A DNA stretch of 64,000 bases. It comes from Diphasiastrum complanatum. Its lineage: Eukaryota; Streptophyta; Lycopodiopsida; Lycopodiales; Lycopodiaceae. The position numbers and the translations under genes are program-made. The stretch covers positions 50,081,083 through 50,145,082 of the forward strand of contig CM055100.1 of assembly GCA_029204225.1 (NCBI GenBank), in the 5' to 3' direction. Position 1 is the first letter of the stretch. Every line of letters starts with the position of its first letter. Below, piece after piece: positions 45,068 through 58,024 of this stretch. The notes under the pieces are model-generated. The model was given only the letters and a program-made list of their open reading frames with translations. It ran no database searches and was not told the origin of the DNA.

Positions 45068-45894
45068 CTGAAGAATCAACAATGGACTGCACTACAGTAA
45101 GCCACAAATAATGCAAGTATTCCCTTAGCAACTTCAGTTTCAGGAATCAATGAAGAACAGTAATTAATGTCTCTTAAAATCAAATTAGGGTCTTACCTAT
45201 TAATGCTACAGTTGTAAGAACTCCACATATTTGATCTTTTCTATTTGAATTTTAAAAATCTAAAACTTGATCATAAGAAAAAGTTAACACAAGATTGCAC
45301 AAGAGACTAAGTTTGCAAGAAAACCGCCATAGAAAGAACTTAAATATCTACAACAAGCATGTTGTCACATCTCAAAGCAGGTTTGTATGGACACAGTCCA
45401 TACTTCTCTATATACACTTCTACGTCTAGTCCCTTCTAATAGATAAGACCAGATCTACCCGAGCTATTGGCAGCCATTGTTGTTTATTGAGTTTCCTTGA
45501 TTGAAAAATGCTCTGTGAATGCTATTTGTTGTCTTTATGATCCATTATATGCCAGTGTTCATAAATGTGTTTAGAGCATTGTATTTGAGCACTTTCTTGT
45601 CATCATCTAGCTTGCAACAATTTTTTTTCCAGCTTCATCTTCTTCCTCCTCCAACAGCCCTATCATCTTACTCCTCTTGCAACCCTATGTGCCACGATTG
45701 CCAAGCAGGAAGATCGTTGTCCAACTACGTTGAAACTTGATAGATCATTGCCTCAACTAGATTCCATTTGGACCATCACTGCCTAGCAAAGTAGATTCTG
45801 TGATAGTTCCCTGATCTATTTACTAATTTCCAGTTTTTATTGTCTCTGCTATCCCAGTACTACTTCCTTTCTAATCTTTTCTTGTGTTTCCATC

Positions 45895-48450
45895 ATGCCG
45901 TTCACATGTGCCTCTTCATCTGACAATGATATCCAACAAGTTCAATTGGATCCACATGCTAGCCAAATCAGCAATGATCAGAGCGTAGTTACCCAACATA
46001 CTTCCCTATTGAGAAATATCCAAGATCAAATGAGTGATATGCTAGTCATGCTGCAGTCCATCTCTCCAAACCTACTTTTGGCTATTGCCACATACTATCA
46101 ATCAGAAAATTCAGCTTGCTGCCCTTCACCTTTCTGGACGTGCTATCCCTTTTTGAAGTCATTGCCCATTATATTGAGGGTTTGTGCAATGCCCTTCATT
46201 TTGATGTTCAATCTTTTCAGCTCATCTCTTTTGAATGTGCTATGACTCTTGCATGCACTTTATAGCATAAGTACTTTGACGAGCATCCTTTTTTCAGACT
46301 TGATTCTCCTCTCATCCATTTTCTTGTTTAGACACTCCACTTGTTATACTCCTCTTCATAATAAATGGCACTAAAAGTTTATGTAATGATTACTGTGCAC
46401 TTAACTGTCTTACCATCCGTGATCAATATCTATTTTGCAAATGGATGACTTATTCGATCTATTGGAAACAGCCAAAAGAATTTCTGAGATTCATTTACAT
46501 TTTGGATATCATTAGAGTCATATACATCCCGATGATGAGCCCAAGACTATTGCCTTTTGCAATTTTTTTGGCCTCTTTGAATTTCATGTCTTACCTTGTG
46601 GTGTTACCGATGGTACCCCTACTTTTCATAATGTGATGAATGACATTTTAAAACCTTTGCTTGGGCTTCGTGTCCCCATTTATTTTGATGGCATCTTGGT
46701 TTTTCATACTATGCGTTTGAAATTCATTTAACAAAAAAAATTTGTCAAGCGATCTAAATGTATCTTTGGTGTTTCCCAAACAGAATTTTGGGTTGTGTGA
46801 TGGTGCTTGCAGGCTAGTGCCTACACCCATCGATGTCCATGCTATATGTACATTTTTAGAGCTTGCTACTCATTTGCATAAGCCTATGCCACAATTTGCC
46901 TCTATTGCACATCCTTTACATGCATTGATTCGTAAGGGTCATAAATTTGCATGCTCCACTTCTTTTTAGAAAGCTTTTTCCCATCTCAAACAATTATCTT
47001 TACAGCTGTCCTTACCTAGCCATATTTTCCTCAATTATTTATTATTGAGACAGATGCTAATTTTGTAGGTCTTGGTGCTCTTCTTTCCAAGGGCTCCAAT
47101 GCTATTCCCTATGAGTCTTGCCAATTGTGTTCCTATGAGATTCATTATTCCACTCACAAGAAAGAACTTTTGGCCATTATCCATGTAATTACTAAGCGGG
47201 GCCATTATCTTGAGTCTATGCCTTTTGATCTCTACAACGACCATCAGTATTTAAGCTACCTTGGACTCAAAAAACTCTTAGTGATTGATAGTTTGGATGG
47301 ATGCAATTTCTTAATCAACTTTGATTATCAATTTCATTATCGGCCTGGAGAAAGTAATACTGACATAGACAATTTACATAGGTTGTTGACTCTTCATTGC
47401 GTCCTTACTACTTATTTGCTTTCTTGGTTTGATGCTTTGTGTAAGGGAAAGCTCCTAAAGATCTTGCTTAGAAGTCAAACACAGGAGAACACACTGTGGA
47501 GCAAAACCAACCAACCAAGTAAAAGCAACCGATCAATCTCCAGCAGCTTCATCCCCGAGCCAACGAATAGGAAGCAAGAGTAGAGTGAGAGAAACTGGCA
47601 ACAAATCACCAAAACTATGATGGAGTAGGGCGAGTTCTACTAGTCTTTATAGACCCAAAACCCCTCTGTGCATGTGCCCATGCAAGGCCTAAACTCCCCA
47701 AAAGCACTTTTCATTGCTAGTGATACTCTACACATGCATTAACAGTCCTAAATCCATGTGCTAACTCCACTTGGTGTGTTTGGGTCTCACAAGGTTATTA
47801 ATTACATTATTGGCTTTGTTTAAAATAATGTGGCGTAACCAATAATCTTGAGTATTGGAGTACCGTGTATCCAAGTCTAGGATTATGCCGAATCCTATAT
47901 GCAGAATGTGGACGTTAACACTTTGCCATCTGCTTACTTTGATTCTTCTGATTTTCGTGATATTCTGGTCATTATGGGTTTCACATCTTTTTTGCGAAGC
48001 TTAAACCTTATTTTTATTGACCTCATATAGTCTAGGACTTTTTGTCTACCAATAAGTATCCTTGCACCAAGTCTCTAGGTCTTCTTCAGCATTGGCCTAT
48101 TCCTCATTTCCAATGGATTGATATTTTTCATAGATTTCATTCTAGCGCTTCCTTGCACACATCGATGACATCACTTGCTTGGTGATGATTGATAGGTTTT
48201 CCAAACAAGCACACTTTATTCTCATCAAATCTACCTTTCCTTTTGAACAATGTGCTTACATGTTTCTATTTATGATTTTTTGGCTCCATGTTCTACCTCA
48301 TTCTATCCTTACTGACCAAGGTACACATTGTACTTTTGGTTTTTTAAAAGAGACTTCATATTTTAGATTCAGATTTTTATGAAATTTCTCAATCTACAAT
48401 TCTTAATCGCATCATATAGGATTATTTAAATATTTTTGTCTCACCATTAG
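45895..48450 (+). mobile_element. Gypsy I: deleted Ty3/gypsy element
   Basis: A gag-like start (45895-46260) is followed after a deletion by RT (46440-46720: IHPDDEPKT, FHVLPCGVTDGTPTFHNVM, and YFDG where active elements have YxDD). Then come RNase H (47040-47270: ETDANFVGLGALLSKG, YSTHKKELLAIIHVI), a 470-bp foreign insert (about 47455-47925) and integrase (48100-48400: HFQWIDIFH, VMIDRFSKQAHFI, HSILTDQGTHC). Stops and frameshifts throughout; the catalytic RT Asp pair is destroyed. Confidence 0.75.
47455..47925. mobile_element. LTR-like insert within gypsy I
   Basis: Noncoding block separating RNase H from integrase. Its right half (47775-47905) matches 28131-28260. May be a solo LTR; ends were not fixed. 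Confidence 0.45.
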
Positions 48451-48928
48451 GTCGATGTTAGGATCAACACTTGTGTAGTAGAATATAATTATAATAGCTA
48501 TATTAGTAGTAGCACAAGTATTTCACCTTTTTTGCAGGCAAATGGGTACTCACCAAATTTCTAGGTATTCCATCATCCCTAATGATAATCCTCTTACTTG
48601 TCTTCTTTTATTACTCTATAATACGTGGAGGGCTTAATGACTCATGAGGTTGAACAATTTGTTCTTCCCTTGGTGTGGAATACTGCTCTCTCTTCCTCCT
48701 TATAATGTTGTTGCTCCGCTTGTAGACATTTGTATCATCATCGAATTGTTGAGGTGATGTCCTTGCCATAGTCATTGCCATGACTATGGTGAGTGCTAGG
48801 TTGTCCCCATGGCTACACCAATTGTGTGATTGTTCCTCTAATTGTTGAGTAGAGTTTGACGCTAAAGTCTACCATACGGAAGACTAATAAAAGAGCACCG
48901 TGTTGAGAACCATCTGTCACAACCTGAG
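48451..48928 (+). other. Decayed tail of gypsy I
   Basis: Only fragments of readable frame remain (NVVAPLVDICIIIELLR near 48700). No LTR recognised. Confidence 0.3.
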
Positions 48929-48954
48929 TTGCAGCGGATTGTGATCCGCTGCAA
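48929..48954. repeat. Perfect hairpin, 11-bp arms
   Basis: TTGCAGCGGAT-TGTG-ATCCGCTGCAA. A second weaker inverted pair (ATCCGGGA / TCCCGGAT) follows within 40 bp. Sits just after TGTCACAACC, possibly the start of an LTR. Confidence 0.6.
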
Positions 48955-49591
48955 CAGCGATCCGGGATCAGAAACGTGGTCCCGGATTGCAAAAGAATTT
49001 GAAGAACACAAGGTATACTAGAATTGCGCGAATGTACATGAGATTGTTGTAAGGAAATCTACTTGACAGTCTACAAGCCTAGAAGAACAGTTTAGAACTG
49101 GACGATAGTGCTAGGCATCTCAGCAAATACATTACTAATGCGATTCGTCTGATCTGATGATCGATACATCTAAGTTGATTATTTATATGTGCAGCTTACT
49201 CTATATTTATATACAGCACATTGTTACTCTATTGGTCGCCAGCCTTTAGGCTAATCGTATAGTGAAGCGAGCGTGAAGTCCTGTTCAATAGTAGTAACGA
49301 TAGTCCTTGAGACGTGAAAGGTAGCCGTTAGGTTCGAACATCTTCCAAAGATCGTCAAGTTGATAGTGTCAATTGTCGACTGTCGTCGACTGTCGAAGGA
49401 TTGTCGAGTCGAGGGATTATCGACTATCGAATGGATCCGACTCTCGTGAGGGGTTACTCTTTGCCATTCCTTTGACTTATTCGGTTGACTTTGTGTAGAA
49501 ATTGTCTTGAACTTGCATGTAATTCTACAGGTTCTTCATCTATAGCAAGTTCTCAAGTGAATAACCAAGTCGGGGACTCTGTCGTGGATAC
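48955..49591. other. Noncoding, LTR-like region before copia G
   Basis: Contains GTCGACTGTCGA-type repeats at 49370-49435. No gene. Possibly an older LTR truncated by copia G. Confidence 0.3.
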
Positions 49592-50042
49592 TGTTAGAAA
49601 TAAATGACTATGCTAAAGTTAATCCATAGGTTACTTTGACCCAAAAGGTCGAGATTTGTGTAACCATGGGTATTTAGTTATTTAGGCCATCTTAAGTTTG
49701 TCTTAAGTTCAGTTGGACCCAATTTTGGTCATGTACTGACTCATGGGTCCTTAGGGGTCTAATTTTGTTTAGGGGCCCCATCTTGACTTTTGAGGGTGCC
49801 CTACATTTAGTAAGTGGTTAACCTTAGGGTTTGGTGGCATTTGGTCACATCCAGGTAGAGTACTTAGATACTCATTGTGTATTCCATTTTAACAATTTGG
49901 CTAAGCATTGCTCTCCATTGCTCTTGTTGTTGTTTTCTCTCTCTCTCTCTCTTAGAGTTGGGCGCCCAGCCTCTTCTCTCTTGTTTTCTGTGGAGATTGA
50001 TTGATAACTAGATCTTGGTGACTTGACTCTTGCTTTCCTACA
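49592..50042 (+). repeat. Copia G 5' LTR
   Basis: 451 bp, TGTTAGAAAT...TTTCCTACA. Contains a (CT)n stretch at 49936-49951. Confidence 0.8.
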
Positions 50043-50719
50043 TGGTATCAGAGCTACCGGATCTGCAGCAAGCTTGTTTGTTGGCGCCCTGCCAGAAGAG
50101 GACTTGCTGATCTTTTCAAGTGGAGTTTGGATCAGCTTTTTTTGTCTCTTTTCAGGTTGACGGAGGGCGGCCATCAGAGATCTTGGAGGAGCAATTTTTG
50201 GCACTCAAAAATCAGAATCTCAAATCGGATTTTTATGCAACCAATTTTCAGCAAGTTTTGTTTGGAGGAGGGCGCCCAAAAATCTGCTACTAATTTTTGG
50301 TTGTGGTGTCCTTATCTTGCTGTTTTTGTTTTCAGGTTCGCATTTGTGTAGGAGGGCACCCAAAATTCAGCAAACCCTATTCAGGATTAGGTCAACTTGT
50401 GGCTGGAAATTTGCAGATTCTCAGCAAGTAGTAGGGCGCTTTCAACAGCCCTATTGGAGTGTGTTGATCACACTATTTGGCTTCCTAATTGGGTTTCGGT
50501 GTAGGCTTCAATCGAAGCTAACCTAATTTTCAAGAAGCTGGATTTTTTGTGCAGAAAGACAGCCATCTATCCATTATCTTTTGGGCACTTTGGTTGCAGA
50601 TTGAAAGACATCTTGTGCTCCTACTTTCAGCACTTTGTTTGCTGCAAATTTTTGAGTAGATTTGGTTGTGGAAAGGCTCTCTTTCCTATCTACTACAAGC
50701 TGAAATTTTGTTGGAGGTA

Positions 50720-53111
50720 ATGGCTAAAGAATCGGAAGCTATCGGTTCTTTGTTTAGTGAAGATCGGTTGGATGGCACAAACTACTCCTTGTGGAGTTAC
50801 ATGATGAAGAATCTTCTCATAGCGAAAGGGCTGTGGGATTTGGTCAATGATGATGAGAAAAGGCCTCCATCTTTGGCACCTCCTACACCTCGTGGATCAT
50901 CATCATCAACATCATCTTCTACATCTTCGCCAAAAAAAGTGGGATAGAAGGGATGCACAAGCACATTCTATGGTTGCTCTTCCTGTGAAAAGATCTATCT
51001 TACCTCATATTAGGTCTTGTAAGACATCTAAAAGTGCGTGGGATACACTTTATACTATGTATAGAGTCAAAAATCCAGCAAGAGTGGTGTATCTTAGAAA
51101 TCAGCTTTCTTTGTTGAAGATGCAAGAAGGGGATCAAGTGACCAATCACTTGACGAAGATCAAGGATCTTTGTGAGGAGCTTCTCAATATTGATGAGATA
51201 ATTAAGGATGCTCAATTTGTTTCCATTACTCTCACCTCATTACCTTCATCTTATCTTCCATTTGTTTCATCTTTGAGTATCTTTCTTAGGGGACTGCAAC
51301 TCTCCTTTGATGAACTTGTTGGGCTGCTTCTTCAAGAGGAGCAAACGAGGCAAAACTTTGCGGGTGACACTCAACAAGATCAAGCTTTCTTCACGAAAGG
51401 CAAGGGCAAAGGCAAGTCAAAAGGAAAGGGGAATCCTCCTTCCAAGGATGAGCAAAAGCCCGTTGGAGGTCAAAATGTCAACACTCAAAAGAAGAAAGAG
51501 AAGTGCCATTATTGCAAAAGGTATGGGCACTTCATCAAGGATTGTAAGAAGAAGCTTGCGAAAGGGGAGAGTAAAGAAATTGATACTAGTGCTTCACTTG
51601 CTACTTTGGAACAAGAGCTTGAAGCTAGTGGTGATCTCTTCAACCAAGACTATGCTTTTGTGTCTAATATTGCTTCTACTAGTACTACTACATCTATGAG
51701 GAATTCAGATTCTGTTATGCAAGTTGCTGATTTTCAGCCCATTGAATGGGTGATTGATAGTGATGTTACTCGTCATATGACTTCTCGCAAAGAAGCATTC
51801 ACTAAATTAGTGAAAGTGCAAAATGGAAGGTACAATTTGCGGATGATGCATCTTATTCTATTCATGGAATTGGAATTGTAGCCATCATTTTGCCTAATGG
51901 TGAAGAAAAGTACATTAAGAATCTGATTTGGAATTAATTTGATCAACTTTTTAATTGACCTTTTACTTTTGTTTTGCCCACATAGTTTGAAAACTACTAC
52001 CTATGGACTGTTACTTCATTTGTTCAAATTCACTTCTCTGTCCAACATGTTAGTTCAAGTTCCTTTTCCTATTATTTCTTCAAACATGTTATTTCAGATT
52101 CACTTTTATGTCAAACATGTCAGTTTTAGTATGAAGACATTTAATATGGTAAAAGACATTCCTACTATTGAGCAGCCGGAAGGGCATGTATGTGAGGGGT
52201 GCATACTTGGAAAGTTTCAAAGGAAACCTTTTCCAATTGATGGAACTATAAGGGTTCTTGATAAATTTGATTTGGTTCATAGTGATGTTTGTGGTCCAAT
52301 GAGGACCGAATCCATTGGAAAGTGCACCTATTTTGTGACTTTTATTGATGACTTTTCCGGTTTACATAAATCTATCCTATCAAGGCTAAATCAAAAGTTT
52401 TTCAACGTTTCAAAGATTTTCTAGCAATGGTGGAAAATCAGTTTGGGCATTCTTTGAAGACCCTACGCAATGATTGAGGAGGGGAATACATTAAGAATAC
52501 GTTCGGTGCATTTCTTCGAGAAAAGGATATTCTACATCAAATGACAACTCCCTATATGCCTCAACAAAATGGTGTTGCCGAGCGAAAGAATCGCACACTT
52601 ATGGAGATGGCCCCTTGCATGCTCAAAGCAAAGGGGCTGCCTCACAAGTTTTGGGCTGAAGCGGTTATAACGGCAGCATACGTAAGCAATCGTTGTCCTA
52701 CTAAAGGATTGAAAGTATTAACTCCTTATGAAGTTTGGTATGGAAAGAAGCCTACAATCTCTCACTTTCGCATTTTTTGGTTGTACGGCTTATGCTTTTC
52801 TTCCAAATAAACTTCGTACAAAGCTTGAGGATAAAGGAGTTAAATGCATTTTTGTTGGCTATAGTAGTGAAAGCACAGGCTATAGGCTGTTCAATTTGAG
52901 CACTAACAAGATTATTGTTAGTCGTGATGTGCATTTTGATAAAAAGAATTCATTGGATGTGGCCGCAACTCATATCTTGAAGGGGGACAGCCCAGATAGT
53001 GTGAATGTTGAAGTTTTTCCAGATTTGGTACCATCTTCTATTGCTGGAGATAAGGGGGCAGCAATCAACCAGTTTCGACCTGCCCAACACCTCATCAAGT
53101 TTAGAGCCTAA
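50720..53111 (+). pseudogene. Copia G gag-protease-integrase, broken
   Basis: Starts MAKESEAIGSLFSEDRLDGT at 50720. A frameshift in a 7-A run (50932-50938) moves the frame to the gag core (SAWDTLYTMYRVKNPARVVY). Zinc knuckle CHYCKRYGHFIKDC is near 51510-51550. The protease motif reads WVIDSDVTRHMT, so the Gly of the catalytic DSG is replaced by Asp. GAG-pre-integrase is scrambled (51840-52130). Integrase has LVHSDVCGPM (first Asp), a stop just after the second Asp (near 52476) and NGVAERKNRTL (Glu kept). Non-functional. Confidence 0.85.
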
Positions 53112-54239
53112 TGTTCATCAGTAAATAAAGCAGAGCATTTAAAGGCAGGAGGGTTGTTGCAGCCCTTAGAAATACCAACTGGTAAATGGGAGAGTATCTC
53201 CATGGATTTTATAGTACGCCTGCGTAAAACCCAAAAGGGTAATGACGCTATATGGGTCATTGTTGACAGTCTGACCAAAATGGCTCATTTTATTCCGACC
53301 AAAACCACCGTTAGAGCTCCAGAGTTAGCGAGGTTGTTTGTAGATGGGCTATTTAAATTGTACGGTCTACCTTCCGGCATAGTCAGCGACCAGGACAGTA
53401 AGTTTAATGGAAATTTTTTGAGGGCAGTATTCCATCATCTCCATACTAAACTTAATATGAGTACCACCGACCATCCACAGACGGACGGTCGAACAAAGAG
53501 GGTAAATCAGGTGCTGGAGGATATGCGTCATGCATACATTAGCAAGAAGCAGACTAATTGGGAGGAGTATCTCTCGATATTAGAGTTTGCTTACAACAGT
53601 ACCAAACATTCAGCCACGGGATACAGCCCATTTATGCTGATTTACGGTTTTCAGCCACGCTCACCCACAGCTGTAGGGTTTAAACAAGAAAAAGTTGAAG
53701 CAGCCAGAAACTTTTTAGAGGACCTAAACCAGATGATAGAACATGCTAAGCGTAGCATTAGGCAGTCCCAAAATCGAGCCAGGCATTATGCAGATCCACA
53801 CAGACAGGATGTGCAGTTCTCCACTGGTGAGAAAGTCTACTTGAGAGTCCTAGTCGACTCTAAAACCCTCAAATCAGGAGTGTGTGCTAAGTTGTCTCCT
53901 AGGTATTGTGGTCCCTTTACCATCAGTAGGAGACTAGGCAAGGTCACCTATGAACTAGAACTCCCACACAGTAGTAAGGTTTTTCTAGTCTTTCATGTAA
54001 GTCAATTAAGAAAAGCCGTAGCCAGATCAGAAAATCTGGTAGGGAACAGTGTTCTAATTCTCCCATTGGATTCTCAGCAACCTCCACATGAACCAGAGGA
54101 GATCCTCCATAGTAGAGAGACGCAGACTCGTCATACTCTATACCGAGAATATCTAAGTGGAATGATCAGCCTGTTGAGAATGCCACTTGGGAAAGAGGCA
54201 GCATCCTTCGCAAGATTTTTCCAGACTTTGTCTTAGAGG
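53112..54239 (+). pseudogene. Gypsy H integrase
   Basis: One uninterrupted frame: GGLLQPLEIPTGKWESISMD, GIVSDQDSKFNGNF, STTDHPQTDGRTKRVNQVLE, KHSATGYSPFMLIYGFQPRS, KLSPRYCGPFTISRRLGKVT and VFLVFHVSQLRK, i.e. integrase core and C-terminal domain. The usual GQTERVNQ carries the catalytic Glu; here it is GRTKRVNQ, so the third acidic residue is Lys and integrase should be inactive even though the frame is open. Upstream gypsy domains are missing. Confidence 0.85.
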
Positions 54240-54267
54240 ACCAAGACGGTTCTTAAGGGGGAGGGAG

Positions 54268-54626
54268 TGTTACGAGCTCGTGACCAGAGCCGAACCCTAG
54301 AGAACACAGATAGGTCAGATACCACAGTCAGGGTCGTGTCCAGCGTACACGACCAACAGGGCAAGACAATGCGAGAAGTGTGCCCCAGCACGGTCCATAT
54401 AGCCATGGCGGGCCTAACACAGTCTAGGGACCCTGTCAGCAGGACAGGACCCCAGTTGGGTCTCGACGTGCAGTCGGCCACGTCAGTGCCACGTGGCCGA
54501 CACTTGGCAGTTACATGCTACTAGTCCTCACACTGGGCTAGGAGGGGCTTACTCTATATCAGGGAGTAGGCAAGGTTGGGTGGATCAGTTAGTGTTTGCC
54601 CTACTGTGGTGTTAGGAACTATTACA
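54268..54626 (+). repeat. Gypsy H 3' LTR
   Basis: Begins TGTTACGAGC after the purine tract TTAAGGGGGAGGGAG (54253-54267). The TG...CA end at ATTACA (54626) gives 359 bp; the right end is tentative as no second copy is present. Confidence 0.6.
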
Positions 54627-55136
54627 GGTATGGCATGGATTTGCCCCATATCTGAGTACCAATCCACACTATCTCATGTTTGCGAACTGCAATCTATCTA
54701 ACACAGTTATTTTTCAAGTACACATGCTTCAATTCTAGAAATTGAAATGGACCAGTACCATAAAACTGATCAGAATGGCAGAATGCCCTACGGTAATGAT
54801 ATGGGATGGCCTATCTCTATTGATCATTTTAAATAGGGAATATTGGACTACATTTTTACATCAAATATTTTAAGCTATTAAGCTGCTAAACTTATTTTGT
54901 ACATGGATAACAATTGACATTTAACATTGACACCTGTCTTCCTCACTATGCTAACTTGTGCGGTTTTGTGTGGTGGGATGGTGGCAGGTACCAACTGGAT
55001 GTCTTGAAATAGATTTCGCTTTACGGTGCTTTTTTTGAAAAACTGTATGCTTTTAGCTATGTTTTACCTTGTTAGTTTATGAATAAAGGTTTCCAAAGCT
55101 TTGGTCTTGCTTTTGCAAGAGGAGCTATGTTTCATT

Positions 55137-55140
<4 letters not shown>
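54627..55140. other. Unassigned sequence
   Basis: No gene or element recognised. Confidence 0.3.

Positions 55141-55213
<73 letters not shown>
55141..55213 (+). repeat. (CT)n microsatellite, about 73 bp
   Basis: Uninterrupted CT run. Confidence 0.97.
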
Positions 55214-55217
<4 letters not shown>

Positions 55218-55247
55218 ATCGCATCATTTTTCCATCTCGCCTGCTCT

Positions 55248-55448
55248 CTATATTGTCTTCTCTACTATATCCTCTTCTCTCATGTTCAAATTGTAGATCT
55301 CAAAAGGATTTGTCCTTGTTATACTAGTGACAAGTTCCAAGGAAGCATGAGGCTTCCCTAATAGCTTCTTGGTCAAGGGACACATAACTGTGAGTGCCCT
55401 CATTACCTCACTAACTGATTTCCCATTTTCCTCAATTCCAAGATACAC
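55248..55448 (-). pseudogene. Possible copia gag fragment
   Basis: LGIEENGKSVSEVMRALTVM resembles a segment of copia gag (EN-KSVSEVMRA-TV). Short and isolated. Confidence 0.3.
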
Positions 55449-56471
55449 TCAGTGGCATGTGCCACTACTCCTAACTAAGTACAATGCAAAATCCGATCAT
55501 CAAATAGGGTTTCAACATAACTAGGCTAATTTTGCCCCTACACATGAACCAAATATTTGCAATAGATAACTAGTCTGATTATATGATAGCCATCATGCTA
55601 TATCATGAGATGAGTAGATTTGAGTGTCATAGGCCGTAGAGGCCATGCACGACTCCATAAAGCCCATCCTATCGCTCTTGGTGCTATAGGTCTCAGTATT
55701 TGATGCGCTATCTCTGGTCCCGTTGTCTAAAAGGGGTAGCCTACTTTGACTTTGCATTTGTGTCGGTACGAGGTCTATACCTAGAGAAGAAGCTGGTCTA
55801 GTGTATGATTGACACATCAGCCTACTCACTTGCCTATGTGTTAGGGTACTGCCAAGTGGTAAGTGTTGGTTTTGCGTGGAGTTTTCCATATGTCTGCATT
55901 AGGATGTGTCAGAGTTACGGTGCCTAACGATTGTGTATAAGTGAGCCTAGAGAGAGGCATTCCGAAACACATTCCATGCAACAAAGGTTGGGGAGCAGAC
56001 AAGGCAGCCAGCTCCATACGGTTGCATGCTTGATCATGCTATGTACTTGCTAAGAATTCAATAAAGTGATTTGTGATCAAACAATGTATGATATTTTGTT
56101 GCTTGTAAGTAGAGTTCAAAAAGAGACTGGCATTTGGTAAAACTATTACAAGCATAAACAAAAAGTCCTATCTTCTCGGGGAATACACCGGAAACAGCGA
56201 TCTCAACATGCAGCTGGTAAGAAGAAATCAGAAGTTGCCCCAAAATGAACCTGAGGCTATGTGATGATCCTGAGTCTAAATAATGAGATAAGATCTATCT
56301 CTCTCCAAAAGTGAGTCCGATAAAAGACTAGTTTGACCCCTTTTAGTAGGCCTGATCAAACACTTTGAGTATGTTGTTATAGAATTGAAAATAGAGATAA
56401 AAAGGATCATTAAATCGAGGTTTACCAACTTAGGAATCCTCGATGGTCTTCTACAGCTCAAAATAGATCAA
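55449..56471. other. Unassigned sequence
   Basis: A 98-codon minus frame (55889-55593) is present but has no recognisable features. No element detected. Confidence 0.3.
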
Positions 56472-57476
56472 AATCAGTAACATGCAAGCAAATACAGTGA
56501 CATGCAATCAACATGCAAGCAAATTTAGTGACATGCAATCAACATGCAAGCAACTGTGGAAACATGCAAGCAATTTGAAGAATTCTAGAGGCATGCATGC
56601 AACATGCATGGACTAGTACTTGCACCTGCAAACAGAAATTGCTAGCAAATTGTAATTTTGTTGACATGCAATGAATAGGTTAAACTTTCGAAGTAATCGG
56701 ATCTGCGGGCTATGGAGGGCAGCGAGCAAGATGAACAGGATGCGAGCAGAAATTTGCATGAAACTTCTGTCGGAAACTTGCTACACAAACTAAAATGATA
56801 GTATATGCTGTAAGGAGCATTCTAACATCATTCATCCTGGAAATTGCTCCTCCAATTGGGTCGATTGGATCACGAATGCTTGCTGTCCATGAATTTCCAG
56901 CAAGAAGAACTTTACACTAGCAAGAATACAAAGCAATAAATCAGATCCAACAAGACACCAATCTAGGATAGCATTACACTAGCATTAATTAGCAAGAGAT
57001 TCTACCACAAAAAGCAAATCACAAGAGCAAATGTGAGAAGAAATCTCTCTCTCTCCAAATGTGCGCCCATCTAGGAGGAGGAGGTATCATTTATAGAATG
57101 GAAACAAATGATATGTGATGTACATGGCTTCCAAGTGTCAAAAGTAGGTGAAATAGGTGTCCCACATGCTAAGCATGCACTTTCCCTCTTCATGCAATGA
57201 TTTGCCTTGGTCCACAAGTTTCCTATATAGGAAAAATGCGCCCTCTTACAACATAAGAAAATTCATATAGTTCCAACATATAGTTGGTAGCATGTAAAAT
57301 TGCCCCCTAGGGTCCCATGTACAACTTATGGGCCTACTCAAGGTTTTAAAACCTTTACAATAAATTTTTATAATGTTTACAAACTTGGTAAGCCTATTTA
57401 AACTTTGAGAGAATACAACGCAAATTAAAATTGCGTGGCGCTAAAACACATGGTGAAATTGATCAAACTTAAACCA
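56472..57476 (-). repeat. Copia J 3' LTR
   Basis: About 1005 bp. Carries 2-3 tandem copies of a ~32-bp unit (GTGACATGCAATCAACATGC) at its left end. Highly similar to 58622-59552, with small indels near 56690 and 56850. Confidence 0.85.
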
Positions 57477-57489
57477 TAATAGCTCCCTC

Positions 57490-57681
57490 CTAAGTTTGGT
57501 CAATTTTACATACTCCAAGCTTCTTCCTATGACGATGAAATAATTTTGCATGGAGTGGCTTTGTAAGAATATTTGCAACCATGTTACTGGAGTCAATGAA
57601 GATAGGGGAGATAATCTTCTTCTTGACTAGATCTCTCAAGTGATGATACTTGATATGAATATGTTTGGAAGTTCACCTTCT
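57490..57681 (-). mobile_element. Copia J RNase H C-terminus
   Basis: KHIHIKYHHLRDLVKKKIIS, DSSNMVANILTKPLHAKLFH and RHRKKLGVCKIDQT-stop; the ANILTKPL motif is standard for copia RNase H ends. Confidence 0.8.
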
Positions 57682-57689
57682 CAAGGAGG

Positions 57690-57990
57690 AGGTGTAGAAG
57701 ATTGTTTAAATTCTACGGATATACTTCCGAAGTTGTCATAGATTCTGGAGCTACTGCTCATATCATCTCTAATAGAGCTATGTTGTCTAGTTATTCTCCT
57801 AGTTATACTCAGAGATATGTCATTTTAGGAGATGGTAGTCAACATGATGTTTCAGGATCACAATTGAGGGTTCTAAAGTTCTTCGAAATGTATTGCATGT
57901 ACCAACCATTCAAAAGGACTCATTGTCAGTAGCTCGCATGACAGATGTGGGCATCAAAGTCTTGTTTCTGGAAGACAGCTTGCAACAGGC
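57690..57990 (+). mobile_element. Copia J protease fragment, inverted
   Basis: Plus-strand reading EVVIDSGATAHIISNRAML, YVILGDGSQHDVSGSGS-like and, after a frame change, RNVLHVPTIQKDSLSVAR. This is a copia protease/pre-integrase segment in the opposite orientation to the flanking gag and RNase H. Confidence 0.75.
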
Positions 57991-58024
57991 TTAAGGAGGG
58001 AGAACCTGTATCATGCAAAGGTTC

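Larger units (their letters stand above)
49592..53111 (+). mobile_element. Copia G: 5' LTR to integrase
   Basis: 5' LTR 49592-50042, primer-binding site TGGTATCAGAGC (50043-50054), leader, gag-pol from 50720, ending in the integrase C-terminal region at 53111 where a gypsy integrase (H) begins. RT, RNase H and 3' LTR are absent. Confidence 0.85.

Noticed and set aside
55593-55889. A 98-codon minus-strand frame as a gene
   Set aside because: No family resemblance, no splice or promoter context, and length is within chance expectation.
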